Assembly: GCA_015039465.1 (NCBI GenBank)
Contig: MU130378.1
Location: 1,058,570-1,122,569, forward strand
Length of the DNA: 64,000 bases
From: Phlegmacium glaucopus
Lineage: Eukaryota; Basidiomycota; Agaricomycetes; Agaricales; Cortinariaceae
Direction: 5' to 3'
The notes under the pieces are model-generated. The model did not search any database and was not told the origin of the DNA. It saw only the letters and a list, made by a program, of their open reading frames with translations. Positions 47,403 to 58,644 of this stretch are shown piece after piece. Position numbers and translations under genes: made by a program. Numbering within the stretch: the first letter of the stretch is position 1; each line of letters starts with the position of its first letter.

Positions 47403-50400
47403 ATGTCTTCGCCACCTACTGGTTTGCAATCTCTCGAGACCGAAGACCCCATAGAGACCCCTCAAAATTCAATATCGTCTGTTGACACCACCCCCCAACC
47501 GGAGGTCAATACAGAACAAAATGCTCAAAAGCTCTCTTTGCCTCGTCCAATACTCATCTATACCCGCCATCAACTCGTCTCCCTTTCCAAGTCTCCTCTG
47601 GTCCAAGCCCCGCCAGACATGCCTGACCTCAAGAACTGGTTTGGGTAATGACATTTCACCTAACTCTCTAATTTCACCACATCATTTACATCTTTACATC
47701 CTTTTCCAGGGCTGAAATCGAAAACCAGGTCAAAAAGGACGAACTATCAACACCTGGAAATGCCAGAGAAAGACGGTGATTACTTTGGTTTCACCTTTCG
47801 CCCTGCGCTGATGTCGATATTTTACATTTAGCTTTCGGCGTGATGCTGAAGATGGAGGTAAACTTTTCATGTAAAATATCGTTGTCATTGTTCAATAGCT
47901 ACATTTCTCTCATTAGAAACTCATCCCCGACCAACCTTTCGTTCGACCCTCACCCAACCATCTCAAATGGGAAACTTCAAGCACCAGTCTTTGCGTGCTA
48001 ATGACCGTGACAGGGAAAGAGATCGAGAAAGGGACGGAGAAAAAGATAGAGAACGAGACATTCGGGATAAGGAAGGACAAGAGCGTCTTCGTCATGTAGG
48101 TGTCCTATCCCAACTCGTCTCTTCCTCATAGTGATATGGCCAATAGCTTTCAGACAAATATGATCGTGATAGGCTCGCCCAACCCCCACCAAGTGCAAGA
48201 GTAAAGGATAGAGACACACCTGCACATCTGAATGTCAACAGCACTAGAGGTTCACAAGTCTTGAATGCCAATGCTGCCGCTAGGAGGACTGAAACTCGCG
48301 AGGCTGGAAAGAAAAAAGTTGGTGAGGCAAGCGAAGATTGGAGAAGAGGTGGATACCTCCTCTCTGTTGTTAACACAGTTGTCTCATGTACTTTTTTTAG
48401 GCGCAGAACCTCCTCGCTCAGCTCGTGAAGACCGTAAGTTCGTCCGGAATAAGCTTCCTTTCTCTATGCTCTAACAGGACGTAGGTTCTGACAACGGCCG
48501 GAAAGATAGAGAAGACCGAGATGCTCGCTCCGGTGTTCGTGATACATCAAGTTCCAAGCGAGATACATCAGCCTCCAGAAGGGATCGTGAAAAGGATCAT
48601 GACGAAACGCGGGAGAAAGGCCGACGTGGCGACCGGGATGACCATCGCAGGGAGAAAGAGGAGCCTCGACGTGACAGAGACGTTGATACGGAGGATGATG
48701 CCCGTCGTTGGAAAGATGATGGTAGACGCGAAGAACGGCTGGCTACTCGGAGAGCAGAACGTGAACGCGCACGAGACAAACCCGCCCAGGATCATGCTTT
48801 GGAAGCGACGACCGATCGACGCTGGACTCCTGGAGATGATCGTGATGGACGATACAAACGTTCAACAGCTCGTGAGCGGAAGTCTGGACATCTCGGGGAT
48901 GAAGGTAAGGAGAAAGAGGATCGTAAGGATAGGGAGCGAGAGAAAGAGAAAGAACCCGCTTGGATGGACACCTACATCCCAACTGAATCTTCTCCTGGTA
49001 TTCTTGGTGGACAAATGCCTGGCGGAGAACTCGATGGCATCCAGGCGTGGAAAAAAGGACTCAAAGACAAAGAAATAAGGGATCATGAGACTAGCTCTCC
49101 CAATGGACAAGGCAATACTCTTGGACAGCCTTCATCTTTAACACTTCTTGAACCCGCCGAGAAAGCAATGGACGAAATCCAATTATTCAAGCTCATGATG
49201 AAAAGGGAGGAAGAGAAGAAGAAATCAGAAGACAATGAACACCTTGTTTCAAATGGAACTTCACTTCCAGTGCTTCTCGAGGATGATGATTTCCCTCAGC
49301 ATAGTCAACAAAGGCTCCGAAAGATGTTAGAAGGTATTTCAAAGTCTATGTCTCTGCCTTGATCAAGTTGAATAATGTTGTGGAAGCAGAGTCATCCAGC
49401 AACACCATCAGTGGGTTTACCAACGGCGAACATCCTCAGAATGTTCCAGTTTCTACCTCAATAGTTGATCCCTCGCCTGTGCCTGCGGGCAGTTCCCCGG
49501 CAATTCTCCCGCTTGCTCTGAAAGATGGCATTTCCCAGTCTAACTCCAATTTCGATAATTTACAAGATCGCAATCCTCCTTTTCCATTGAAAACCTTTAC
49601 AGTTTCCACAGAAACATCGTTAGTAAATTCGGAAAAACAGCCAGCTGATTTTACTGCAGCCCAGTCGTTTCATCCGCCTACTGGTTCACGTTTGCTAGCT
49701 TTTGCGCGTATGCAGCCAAAAGCTGTTCCCAACGTAAATCAAGCTACTACTATGCAAACATTGAATGGTATGCAGTCGTTTCTATCCAAGGATCTTTAAC
49801 TTTCGTTCTCTTTTCTGAACTGCGACTGTAGGACAAAATGTTCAACAGGAGTCTCAGGGATATTCCAAAAACGAACCTCCACGTCCAGTTGCGGCATTTT
49901 CACCATTCGAAGAGCAAAGCCGTCAGGCCTATGGGTCTGACGAGTCTAGAGACTCAGGAATCGCGGCAAACCTGATGAACTTATCGCTTCGAGGGCCTGT
50001 AGATCAAATGTTCAATCCCAGTAATAATCAACCGGAGGCTGTCTATAACGGCTTTGCAACAGCTAAAGGAAGTCGGTTTGCCAAGTTCTTCGACGGCAAG
50101 GGAAGAGACGGGCAGCCACAGTCGAATAAACCCCAAGTGCCTGTCGGATACATATCACCTTCTCCTAATCATCACCAAAGGCAGGAACAAAGTAACTTGG
50201 CTAGCAATCCCGGTGACCAGCGGACAATGGATGATATTTTCGCGATGCTCAATAGCTCCTCGCAGGTGGGTATTTGGTTTGTAAAGATTATTCTTGCTTA
50301 TGTTCTGTCGGTAGCGAGGAAATATAGCCCATCATCCAGTTACAGGTCAACTCTTATCTAACAATGGTTTTGGTGCACAAGGACCAAATTTGCATATACT

Positions 50401-51337
50401 CCAACAACAGCACCATCTTCAGCAACAGCAACAACAGCATGGTAATAGTCGATTGGAGTCCTTGTATGAGAGTCGCGCGGATGATCGCAGTTTCGTTCCT
50501 GATGGTATGGTTCCAGGTCTCAGGCCGATTCCTCCACCACCTGCAAGAGGTCGCGACAATCTTGGATACTTCCCTGAGCAACTTGAAGATGGGTTGCATT
50601 ACAACTTGCAGCGAATGACTCAACAACAACAACAAACGCGTAGTCTAGAATCCTTGTATTCTGGGCCCACACCTCCGATATACGGACAGCAAGGACGTCA
50701 TGCTGGCATACCATTACAGCCCCTCCAACAACCCCAGTATCGAGGTGGCCCATCACCCAATCTGACCCAGCAAACTACGATGTCTAACAACGGTCAGCAG
50801 CAACAGCGATTGCCACCTGGTTTAGCGAACCTTGGAGGACGGCCTCCTCATGAACCTGCCCCGTTCCAGGGTCTTTCTGCACTCCCCTCCATAAACCCTC
50901 ATAACAACCTTCACGGGAACAGCCCACTTCCTCAGATGCAACAACCATCCTTCAATAATTTTAACGTTGGGAACAACCTTGCTTTCAACGCTCGTGGTCC
51001 GATGCCTGGATCACATGTGCAGAATTCTGTTCCGCAACATACTCTAGGCAACATTGGACATCCTAACATGGACCCACGTCTCTCGAACCATCATCTCATG
51101 GGTCTAGGAGGATCCGGAGCCGGTGGAACACGAATGAACGGCGGGTTTTCTCATCAGGGACCTACGGCGCCGTCGCACCTCCTCATGCGTCCGCAACAAC
51201 AACAACAACCACACACACATCAGCATATGTTGCCCCACTTGATACCGCCTCACCTGCAACCGCAAGGCCATCCTGGCCCAAACAACCAACCAAGTGACTT
51301 AATGGCACTCCTCATGGGCGGACCTCACAGAGAATAA
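47403..51337 (+). CDS. eIF4E-binding protein, 4E-T-like
   Basis: A large multi-exon gene for about 1,150 residues. Near residue 55 lies ILIYTRHQLVSLSKSPLV, which contains a canonical eIF4E-binding motif Y-x4-L-phi (YTRHQLV), followed by PPDMPDLKNWFG. A long RE/RD/KD-rich charged region comes next (encoded about 47990-48960). Then come ESSPGILGGQMPGGELDGIQ, a conserved-looking helix (EIQLFKLMMKREEEKKK), SRFAKFFDGKGR, and a C-terminal half rich in Gln/Pro/Asn/Gly with poly-Gln stretches. The end is SDLMALLMGGPHRE. Features match the eIF4E transporter class, which represses translation and directs mRNAs to P-bodies. No globular enzyme domain seen. Confidence 0.7.
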
Positions 51338-53875
51338 GAATCTTTTATTGTCCTTCATGTTCATCTGTTTGTCATTTCTGATACACTTTCCCCGGCCTTT
51401 TTTCTTTCGGACCCTCCTCCGATACTCATTCCTATTTATGTTCATTGACTTGTTCGTTAATAATCGCATTCATGCTTCCATTTTTTGAAGTTGCTAATAT
51501 GATTGGACGGTAGTGAATTGTCAAATTGCATGTGCAACGCAGACGTTGCATCTACGAAGCGGGCCGCAACTAAGTTAGAACAACGCAAATGACCGATTTG
51601 TATCCTTTACATTACTTCCAGATGCCTCTCTCTACTTACGACTTCAGTTATTGCATAATGCAAGTCTACTTAATCGTTCCAAGTACATAATTAATTTGAT
51701 CATACCCATGTCATGTAATCAATGGCAACCAGGTGGTCGAGCTTTGTACCCGTCGCCGGACTTGCGGACTTTCTCAATGGATGGGAAAATCAAGTGTTAA
51801 GTATGAGAAAAGATCTACCGTAGTCTACATACCGTACACGCCAACTTAGTGCCTTTTAGCACAGCCTTTAGCCTTGAGAAAAAAACAGTTATGTTGGAGT
51901 TTAATTTTAGTTCTTCCAATATTGTTCCTTAACTTCCTTTTGTCAAGCCCATCGATTAAATCTTAGCCATCAATGAAAGTTGAAAATTTTCGATGCGTAT
52001 ATACCCAGATGTATCTTTGATTGATGCCGCTGTCCAACCGCTGTGGTGAGAGAAAAAAAAAAAGAAGATCTCCAACGCACCAAAGCAATCTTCTAGTATA
52101 TACTATCTGGATGTACGCTCTGAGAGTGGCCCGGTAACTTAAGAGAATACGGAATATTACTTAGCTTTCGGTGAACGCTCGAGCGGAGTACCTAAACGTT
52201 GAAATATGTAATCACAGTTATCCTCGGGCCTCCAAGGGCGCTCCTACCAAGACAAATAGAATGATTAGATAAACAGTGATAAACCCACGGTCAAGCCACC
52301 GGTTGAAGAATCCAGATTCAAGATAATCGATAAGAGTCAGTCAATTAGATCATTCTGGAAGGAAAATATCCATAAAAAGGTCAAATATGCACAAATAAAT
52401 GATAAAGATTTAATTTCGCTTGTATTTACTCGAAATAGGTTTAGATCTTGTCAAGATAAACGGCACCCAATTGAGGCAAATGGTGACATAAGCAACGATG
52501 GGATGTCAATTCCTGCCTGCAGGCAGACAACGTGGTGGACTTGAATCAAAAGAAGATAGAATTATGGCCGAAGGGTTGAGAACAGGATAAGGGACCTCGT
52601 GTGCTCTTCTTCTCCTTTGAAAAGTTGTTAGTTTGAACTTGACACAACTCTTTCTACTTCCCCCTTCCTGTTCGGTGTCCTTGTAACAGTCCAATCGTCG
52701 AGACTCGAGTTGGACTGTGACTTACCGTTCAAAACCTCTCTTTTGGACACGCTCGCTTCATTTCGAGCGTTCCAACAGCACCTTTGTTTTCGTCAATCTC
52801 GACGTGGCGACAACTAAGACGTCGAAAGACAATTATCCTTGTGTGCAGCTCACCTCAAGTCATTCTTTTGTTCTCCATCTTCTCGATATCGATTACCAAC
52901 ATTACAAAAATTAACTGCTCTCTTAATTATATTCCTGCAAAGAAGGATTGAAGATATTGCTCTTTGCTCTTGTCTGTAAGTTTCTGTCCATTTCTACACC
53001 TCGTTGCTCTGGTTGATTACAAGTTACAGTCATCAGATTCGTATCTTTGCTTTTTTTTGCCTTTCTGATTGGTATGTATTCACGTTCTACGTGGCTTTGA
53101 CTGAATGCTGACCTCGACACTATCACATAGTCAATACAACCACAACTACTTGAAGGTATGTATGCGCTTAGACGGTTTTTGTTGAATATTGTCTACGTCA
53201 TGTAGAACCTGAGTGTGTGCTCGTCGCGAAACGTGGGAGGCAGAAAACCGAGCGCGGCAGGAGATCTTCCCGATAAGGATGATATATGGGCCGCAGCGGC
53301 GCCGGTTGCCTGTCAACATGTTGTTTACGGATGATATTCGGAAGCATGTGGATTATTGTGACTGTCTCATCTTGTGACACGACCCCAGAGACCTCGATCC
53401 ATCAATATTTTTGGATATTTTTGGATATTTTCTTGTCCTTGACCTCTTCTTCCTCCCTTGTCATAGTCGTCGAGCTCGTCCTCTCCTCCACGACTCCCTC
53501 TTTGACGGAGCTCTTATCTACGTTTCTCCACCAGCTTATTGCTGTGTGTGTGGTTTACGACTTGAAACGCTGACTCGTATTTCTCATCTTCCTGCAGCAA
53601 GTGGCGTGCTACCTAGAAAGTCACTGACACGAATTCATCTTCTGTGTCGGTTCCTCAGCGCATGATCAGTAGCCAAAATTGTTGGTGAGTCTTCTACAAA
53701 CTAGCCGAGTCTAGATATATCGAGCAAGTTATGTCGCCTAAAATGTGGCGATCGGTCTGTGTGTGGTTATACCCGCGTTCGCATTTGACTACTGGACGTC
53801 ATTACATTCCTCTCTCCCCATCTTCACGCCCTGTGGCAGACCCGCTATTTTTTATACTTTGCACCTTGTGGCACC
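51338..53875. other. long upstream region of the cyclin gene, with 5'-leader introns
   Basis: 2.5 kb without a supported gene, AT-rich with scattered short ORFs. The part nearest the cyclin looks like a spliced leader. Intron-like segments have good signals at 53072-53130 (GTATGT ... CATAG) and 53156-53205 (GTATGT ... TGTAG), and several ATGs precede the cyclin start. At 53407-53433 the unit GGATATTTTT is repeated in tandem. No tRNA, snRNA or snoRNA recognised. Confidence 0.5.
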
Positions 53876-55327
53876 ATGTCTGATTCAAATTTACCTTCCC
53901 CGCTGAATTGCGTTAGATCTCAATCTATCGCACACTCGTCCGATACGATTCGTCTCGACATGAAAGACGTGGCTTCAAACAGACATTCTCGAAATTCCCT
54001 AATCTATCCCAAGAAAAGGCCTTCGCCCCATGGCATTTCTAAGTCTCACAAATCGCCACTACTGCCTGCAAATGGACTCTCTAGAAGGACTCCTCGCTCG
54101 ACCAAAGTTGCTCTCATTCAGCAAAAACAGAGGGAAGCCCAAATACAAGCTCTTCGTCGCGAAGGCATCTTTCTAGAAGAGGAATACCGAGATGAAATTC
54201 GCTACTATATGCAGGATATGGAGGTCAGCAGTGCGCAATTTTTCACGCCTTTTATCCAAACTCATTTCTTCAACTTCTAGCGCTTTACTATGTCGTCTAC
54301 TCAGTCAATGGATCAACAGCCTGAGATTAGATGGCACATGCGTCCTTGTCTTGTCGACTTCCTAGTGGAAATCCATTTCACATTCCGTCTACGTCCAGAA
54401 ACCCTCTATCTCACTCTCAACATCGTTGATCGATATGTCTCCCGCCGTATCGTCTACATCAAGCACTACCAACTTGTTGGATGTGCTGCCCTATGGATTG
54501 CTGCCAAGTTTGAAGATGCAAAGGAACGTGTACCCACAGTACAAGATCTAGTGCAGATATGCCGTGAGACATACGAAGAATCGGCGTTCATCCAAATGGA
54601 AGGCCATGTGCTCTCTACAATACAGTGGACCCTTGGGCATCCAACTGCTGAAGCATGGCTCAGGCTTATGTGTTGTGGCCCTTGCATGGAAGATCCGAAG
54701 GTACAACATGTCGCCCGATTCATAATGGAAATCACACTCTTTTATCGGGAGTTCGTCAAATACCCGCCATCGACAATCTCGCTGGCATCCCTGACTTTGG
54801 CCCGATATCTCTGTGGCCAGCCCCGACGCATATGGGAAGAAACGGAAGACTGCCTTGAGGTCATTGATCTCCTGGACAATAGACTCGCTCTGCACGTCAA
54901 TGATCTTTCGGAGACGTTGGTGAAGAAGTATTCCTATGCTTTTTATTCCAAGGCCGCGACATTTGTTGTACAGTACTACCTGCAGGGTGGACGATTCGCA
55001 GCTCGACCTTTCCCATTACCGGTGACGCCTAAGCGCACGTCCCTGTCTGCCTTGAGCACCCCTGCAAGTTCGACGACGTCTGTGTCCGATATCTCAGATG
55101 ATATGCCTTTGACGCCGTCAACACCGTTGTTCAGCAGTGATACATACTCGGTTACGCATTCATCGGACGATAAAGAGAACCTTCCGTCGTCTTTTGAGCC
55201 TGTTGTGAACAAACTACGCCTTGAGAACACGCCGGACCAGTACCTGCCACACGATTTTGTTTCCTTTGGTCGTCCAGCTCTCCACGCTCTTAATATCTCG
55301 TCACCGAGAACAGCACTAGTACCATAG
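53876..55327 (+). CDS. cyclin, probably G1/S or B-type, cell-cycle regulator
   Basis: Two exons (53876-54223, 54281-55327) encode 464 residues. The N-terminal ~115 residues are basic and Ser-rich. The cyclin box begins at YRDEIRYYMQDME and reads IRWHMRPCLVDFLVEIHFTF, LYLTLNIVDRYVSRR, QLVGCAALWIAAKFEDAKER, VQDLVQICRETYEESAFIQM. The C-terminal cyclin fold includes AEAWLRLMCCGP, YPPSTISLASLTLARYL. The Ser/Pro/Thr-rich tail has several TP sites (TPKR, LTPSTP) that resemble a PEST region or Cdk targets. It resembles mitotic and Cln-type fungal cyclins. I cannot decide between CLN-like G1/S and CLB. The very long upstream leader suggests tight regulation. Confidence 0.75.
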
Positions 55328-56706
55328 CGGGTCAAAACCGCCCTCTGTCTTGTTTCATTCTGACAAATTTCCTTTGTTTTTATCAAAAACCCAAGCAATT
55401 CCCGCAAAATGTAACACCAATACACGTCGTACCGACGCCCTCGCAATACTTGTTTCTGCAACTCAATCCATATGCATACATTCATCACTTTCCCTTGCAA
55501 TAGTCACCCATTCATCGTCTGCACCATTACTCTAGTTGGCAAACATACACCCTATTTGAAGACAGAAGGAGGATATTAGAGCTGAGGGACAACGGTTACC
55601 TCCATCTGTTCTTAATCCCAACTTTTTGGGATAGTTCTTGGTGAAGTAGAAGCGACAGTTTTAGTTTATCTGCCCTATTACCATGGACCCCTGCGCTATT
55701 GTTCTTCTTTTGTCTGGCACCTTTTGGAGGCGCCACCCAGATGCCACTTCTGTCTTGTCGTTTTCAATTTTCCCGTCGCACGACTTTACACTCATTGTCA
55801 TCTCTCTGTCACTCTATGCATCTATCAACTACATCATTCCTCAACCTCGTTCCATTTCATTAACTACTCACTCTTGCGCACTTTGAACATCTCAACGACA
55901 GACACTCTCCTTGTCAAAGCCCCAGTAGCAACTGCGTTCATTATAAAGTATATTTTATTCTTCACTTTATCACATACTTTTTCCTTGACTTTTTTTTTTT
56001 ACCTATGTGCCGATGATCCTGGTTCAATCCCCACCAGGCTCCCCATATTTTTTGGTCCTTCCTCACTTTCCGAACATATATTCGCTCGCCCCTCTCTCTT
56101 TGTCCGACCATACCATCAGCACTTGTTTATCTGCATTTACTTTCTCTTTTCCGTCGCACGCATTTGTTACTGGTACACCCGTGTCTCATAGTACCCTTCA
56201 ATCCAATCCGTCTGTCTCCAGACATAAAAATGCGACATTGACAATTAAGTTGCACAGACATATCCTTCAAACGTGCGCCGGCCGTCAGACACCGATGATT
56301 AATGCCGACTTTGCAGTAGTAACAAAAGGTAGTATGTAATGTCGCTTCTAAAAGTTCTGATTGATGCTCAGTAAAAAAGCAAATGTTGTATGTTATGCTA
56401 TGTTGCGGTTGTCGTGTGTACTTGAAAGAACATCTTCAAAAAATCAAAATCCTTTTACATAATAAGCTCCAGCAACTTTTTTAGATAAATCCCTGCAATC
56501 AGTTTTGCAATAACATTCACACGACATTCGCTGAGCCTGACGGGTCGGAAGAAGAAAATTACTTCGTCGAAGACTTTTCCAGGGATAAATTGACCGACAA
56601 CAGAACTTCTAGGTCGATACACAATACATGCGATCGGCGAAAGGTTTACGGGATCGTTGGTCACATTCATAATAATATGTATGTTCAATAAACACAGCTC
56701 ATATGC
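55328..56706. other. pyrimidine-rich convergent intergenic region
   Basis: 1.4 kb between the cyclin and the oxidoreductase stop. The plus strand is rich in CT runs, including a stretch of T near 55989-55999. Two overlapping ORFs of 68 and 155 codons occur here but are hydrophobic/Ser-rich, unspliced and without family pattern, so I leave them out. Likely 3' UTRs. Confidence 0.4.
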
Positions 56707-58560
56707 TTACTCCAAAACCCATTGCTCGCCATCTTTCAAGATGCCAACGGGCCGTCTCTGGTCTAAACTGATGCGGCCCGCATTGAGGATGGCTGTGGTA
56801 AGAACAGTATTGGCAATCGTGGGTAACCCTTGTTTATCGTAGTCTGAAGGGTTGCTACGAGCCGCATTGACGCTACGAGCCGCATCAACGAATTTCTCAA
56901 TGGAAATGTAGCCATATCCTCGTTGGCCATCGAAATGCCCGCTTTCGGAGGGGGAGTACTTCATGCTGAAGTAGAAATATACAAATTCTTTAGCGAATCG
57001 GTTCTGATAGTGTATATGGCTACAGAATTATACATACTAAAATGGGTTGACCCAGGCTTTACCGCTGTCGTCAACGGTGACGTCGTACCCTCGATGAGCT
57101 TGGTCAACATTGATCTCACCCTGGAATCGAATTTGACCATAAGTACGGTTACAAAATTATCGCTTGCAAATGATCGTTCTACCTTTTCGGCCATATAATA
57201 CCAATGTTGGGCGGAATGCACTCCGGACTTTAGGGGAGCTGTCCAACTTGCAGTGTAAACGGCGATGCCCTTATGATTCTTGCTTTTAATCGATTGCCAA
57301 TCTACTAAGAGAGTGATGGTATCTTCAGTTTGTGGGACACAGTTGTACGGCTCGCTGGTGGCGATGCCTGTGGCTGCACTGGCGACGACGCGGGTGGGCA
57401 CTGCGATATCTTGTAGTATCCAGCAACATATATCGATGTGGTGAGAGGAGAGGTAGTAACTGAAAATTGTGGTCAGCATGGAACTGAGTTAGTAGGCCAT
57501 TTCATTGTCATACCTGATATCAGAGTCTTTGCCAGCCCAGGTTCGAAATGTTTTTAGCTGGCTCTTTGGTTGGCTCATCCATGCATTGAAGAAGTTGAAC
57601 TCTCCTAAAGTAGCCGCCTTAACTTTTGCGTCGCTATACACGGGGTCAAACCTAACAATAGTAGTGGTAAGTATAAAGGTCAAGCGACTTATTGAAATCG
57701 AAGGTCATAACCGACCGCTTGTGATGTTCTATAAAACAGAGAACATTGTGTTTTCTAGCAGCCTCGATGAGCGCATTGTGATGAGATAGGAGTTGGGTTG
57801 CCGGTTTAGTGATAAGAACATGCAGACCACGTTCAATGGCATAAATGGCAATAGGGTAGTGGGTACCTGTAGAACCCCAATTAATGATGATACGGGCTCA
57901 ACGAGAAGCATTTAGAAAACTTACTGTCGGGTGTAAAAATGATGACTGCTTCTCCTGGTTTCATTTTATCGATAGCTGTTTTATCTATGGATGTTTCAAA
58001 GATAAAATCAGACTTCAGAAAGGAGAGGCTGGACGTACAAGCTTCGGGGTCGACGAGTCCGTTTTTTGGGAACTCTTCAAAACTAAAAAAAGATATGACC
58101 AAGTCGGATAAGATATAATCCTAATGACCCACGAAACGTCGAGGTCTTTATATACACCAGAAATATTTTTTTCGAGATGTGCCCTGATGTCGGGAAATTT
58201 TTTGCCGTTGACGCCGACCATGCCAAGGTTATCAACCTTGCTTTGGTTGAGTAGATAATAGTTGCATTTGTGCAATATGTATGGCCAACCTTTTCACGTC
58301 TCCTGAGATCGAAAAGAGTCAGGCCAACGACCTGGAGAACGTGTAGTGGTCAAAAAAAAAAGTGATAGAAACACATACACCAATCTAAAGTTTTTTCAGT
58401 GGGGAAAAAAGGCAAGAAAGTGAGCAAATATTTACCGTCTTGTCCGAAGTGGAAGCTCCAGAGCCTGTCCATCCAGTGGTATACTCACCAGTACCACCTA
58501 ATTTTTTGGAATTTTTTTTTGAGGGGGTCGTAAATATGCTAGTTGAGAGAACGCACACAT
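56707..58560 (-). CDS. Gfo/Idh/MocA-type NAD(P)-binding oxidoreductase
   Basis: Multi-exon gene of about 400 residues. An N-terminal Rossmann fold is readable in pieces: LGGTGEYTTGWTGSGASTSD (near 58440-58510), LTLFDLRRREK, then VDNLGMVGVNGKKFPDIRAH and SIDKTAIDKMKPGEAVIIFT. The substrate half has FIEHHKRFDPVYSDAKVKAA, FRTWAGKDSDISYYLSSHHI, TGWxx-like segments and GYDVTVDDSGKAWVNPF. The end is DQRRPVGILKDGEQWVLE. The EHHKRFDP motif carries the usual catalytic Lys/His region of this family. Substrate unknown; sugar or inositol dehydrogenases are the nearest idea. The first exon's ATG is not resolved; it lies near 58560, and one or more micro-exons or introns are uncertain there. Confidence 0.75.
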
Positions 58561-58644
58561 GAGGACATTGAGCTTGTCGGAGGGGGGTTGGTCTGGCATT
58601 GGGAAATGGCCAGAAGCAAAGCATGGCGAGGTAAAGTTTATAAG

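Noticed and set aside
52506..52914. Two short ORFs (62 and 65 codons) in the cyclin upstream region
   Set aside because: Too short, no conserved pattern, and probably part of a non-coding leader.
55724..56191. 155-codon plus-strand ORF after the cyclin
   Set aside because: Low-complexity, pyrimidine-driven hydrophobic sequence without introns or family features; more likely 3' UTR.
56455..56688. 77-codon minus-strand ORF downstream of the oxidoreductase
   Set aside because: Follows the natural stop of the oxidoreductase, no start context or similarity.
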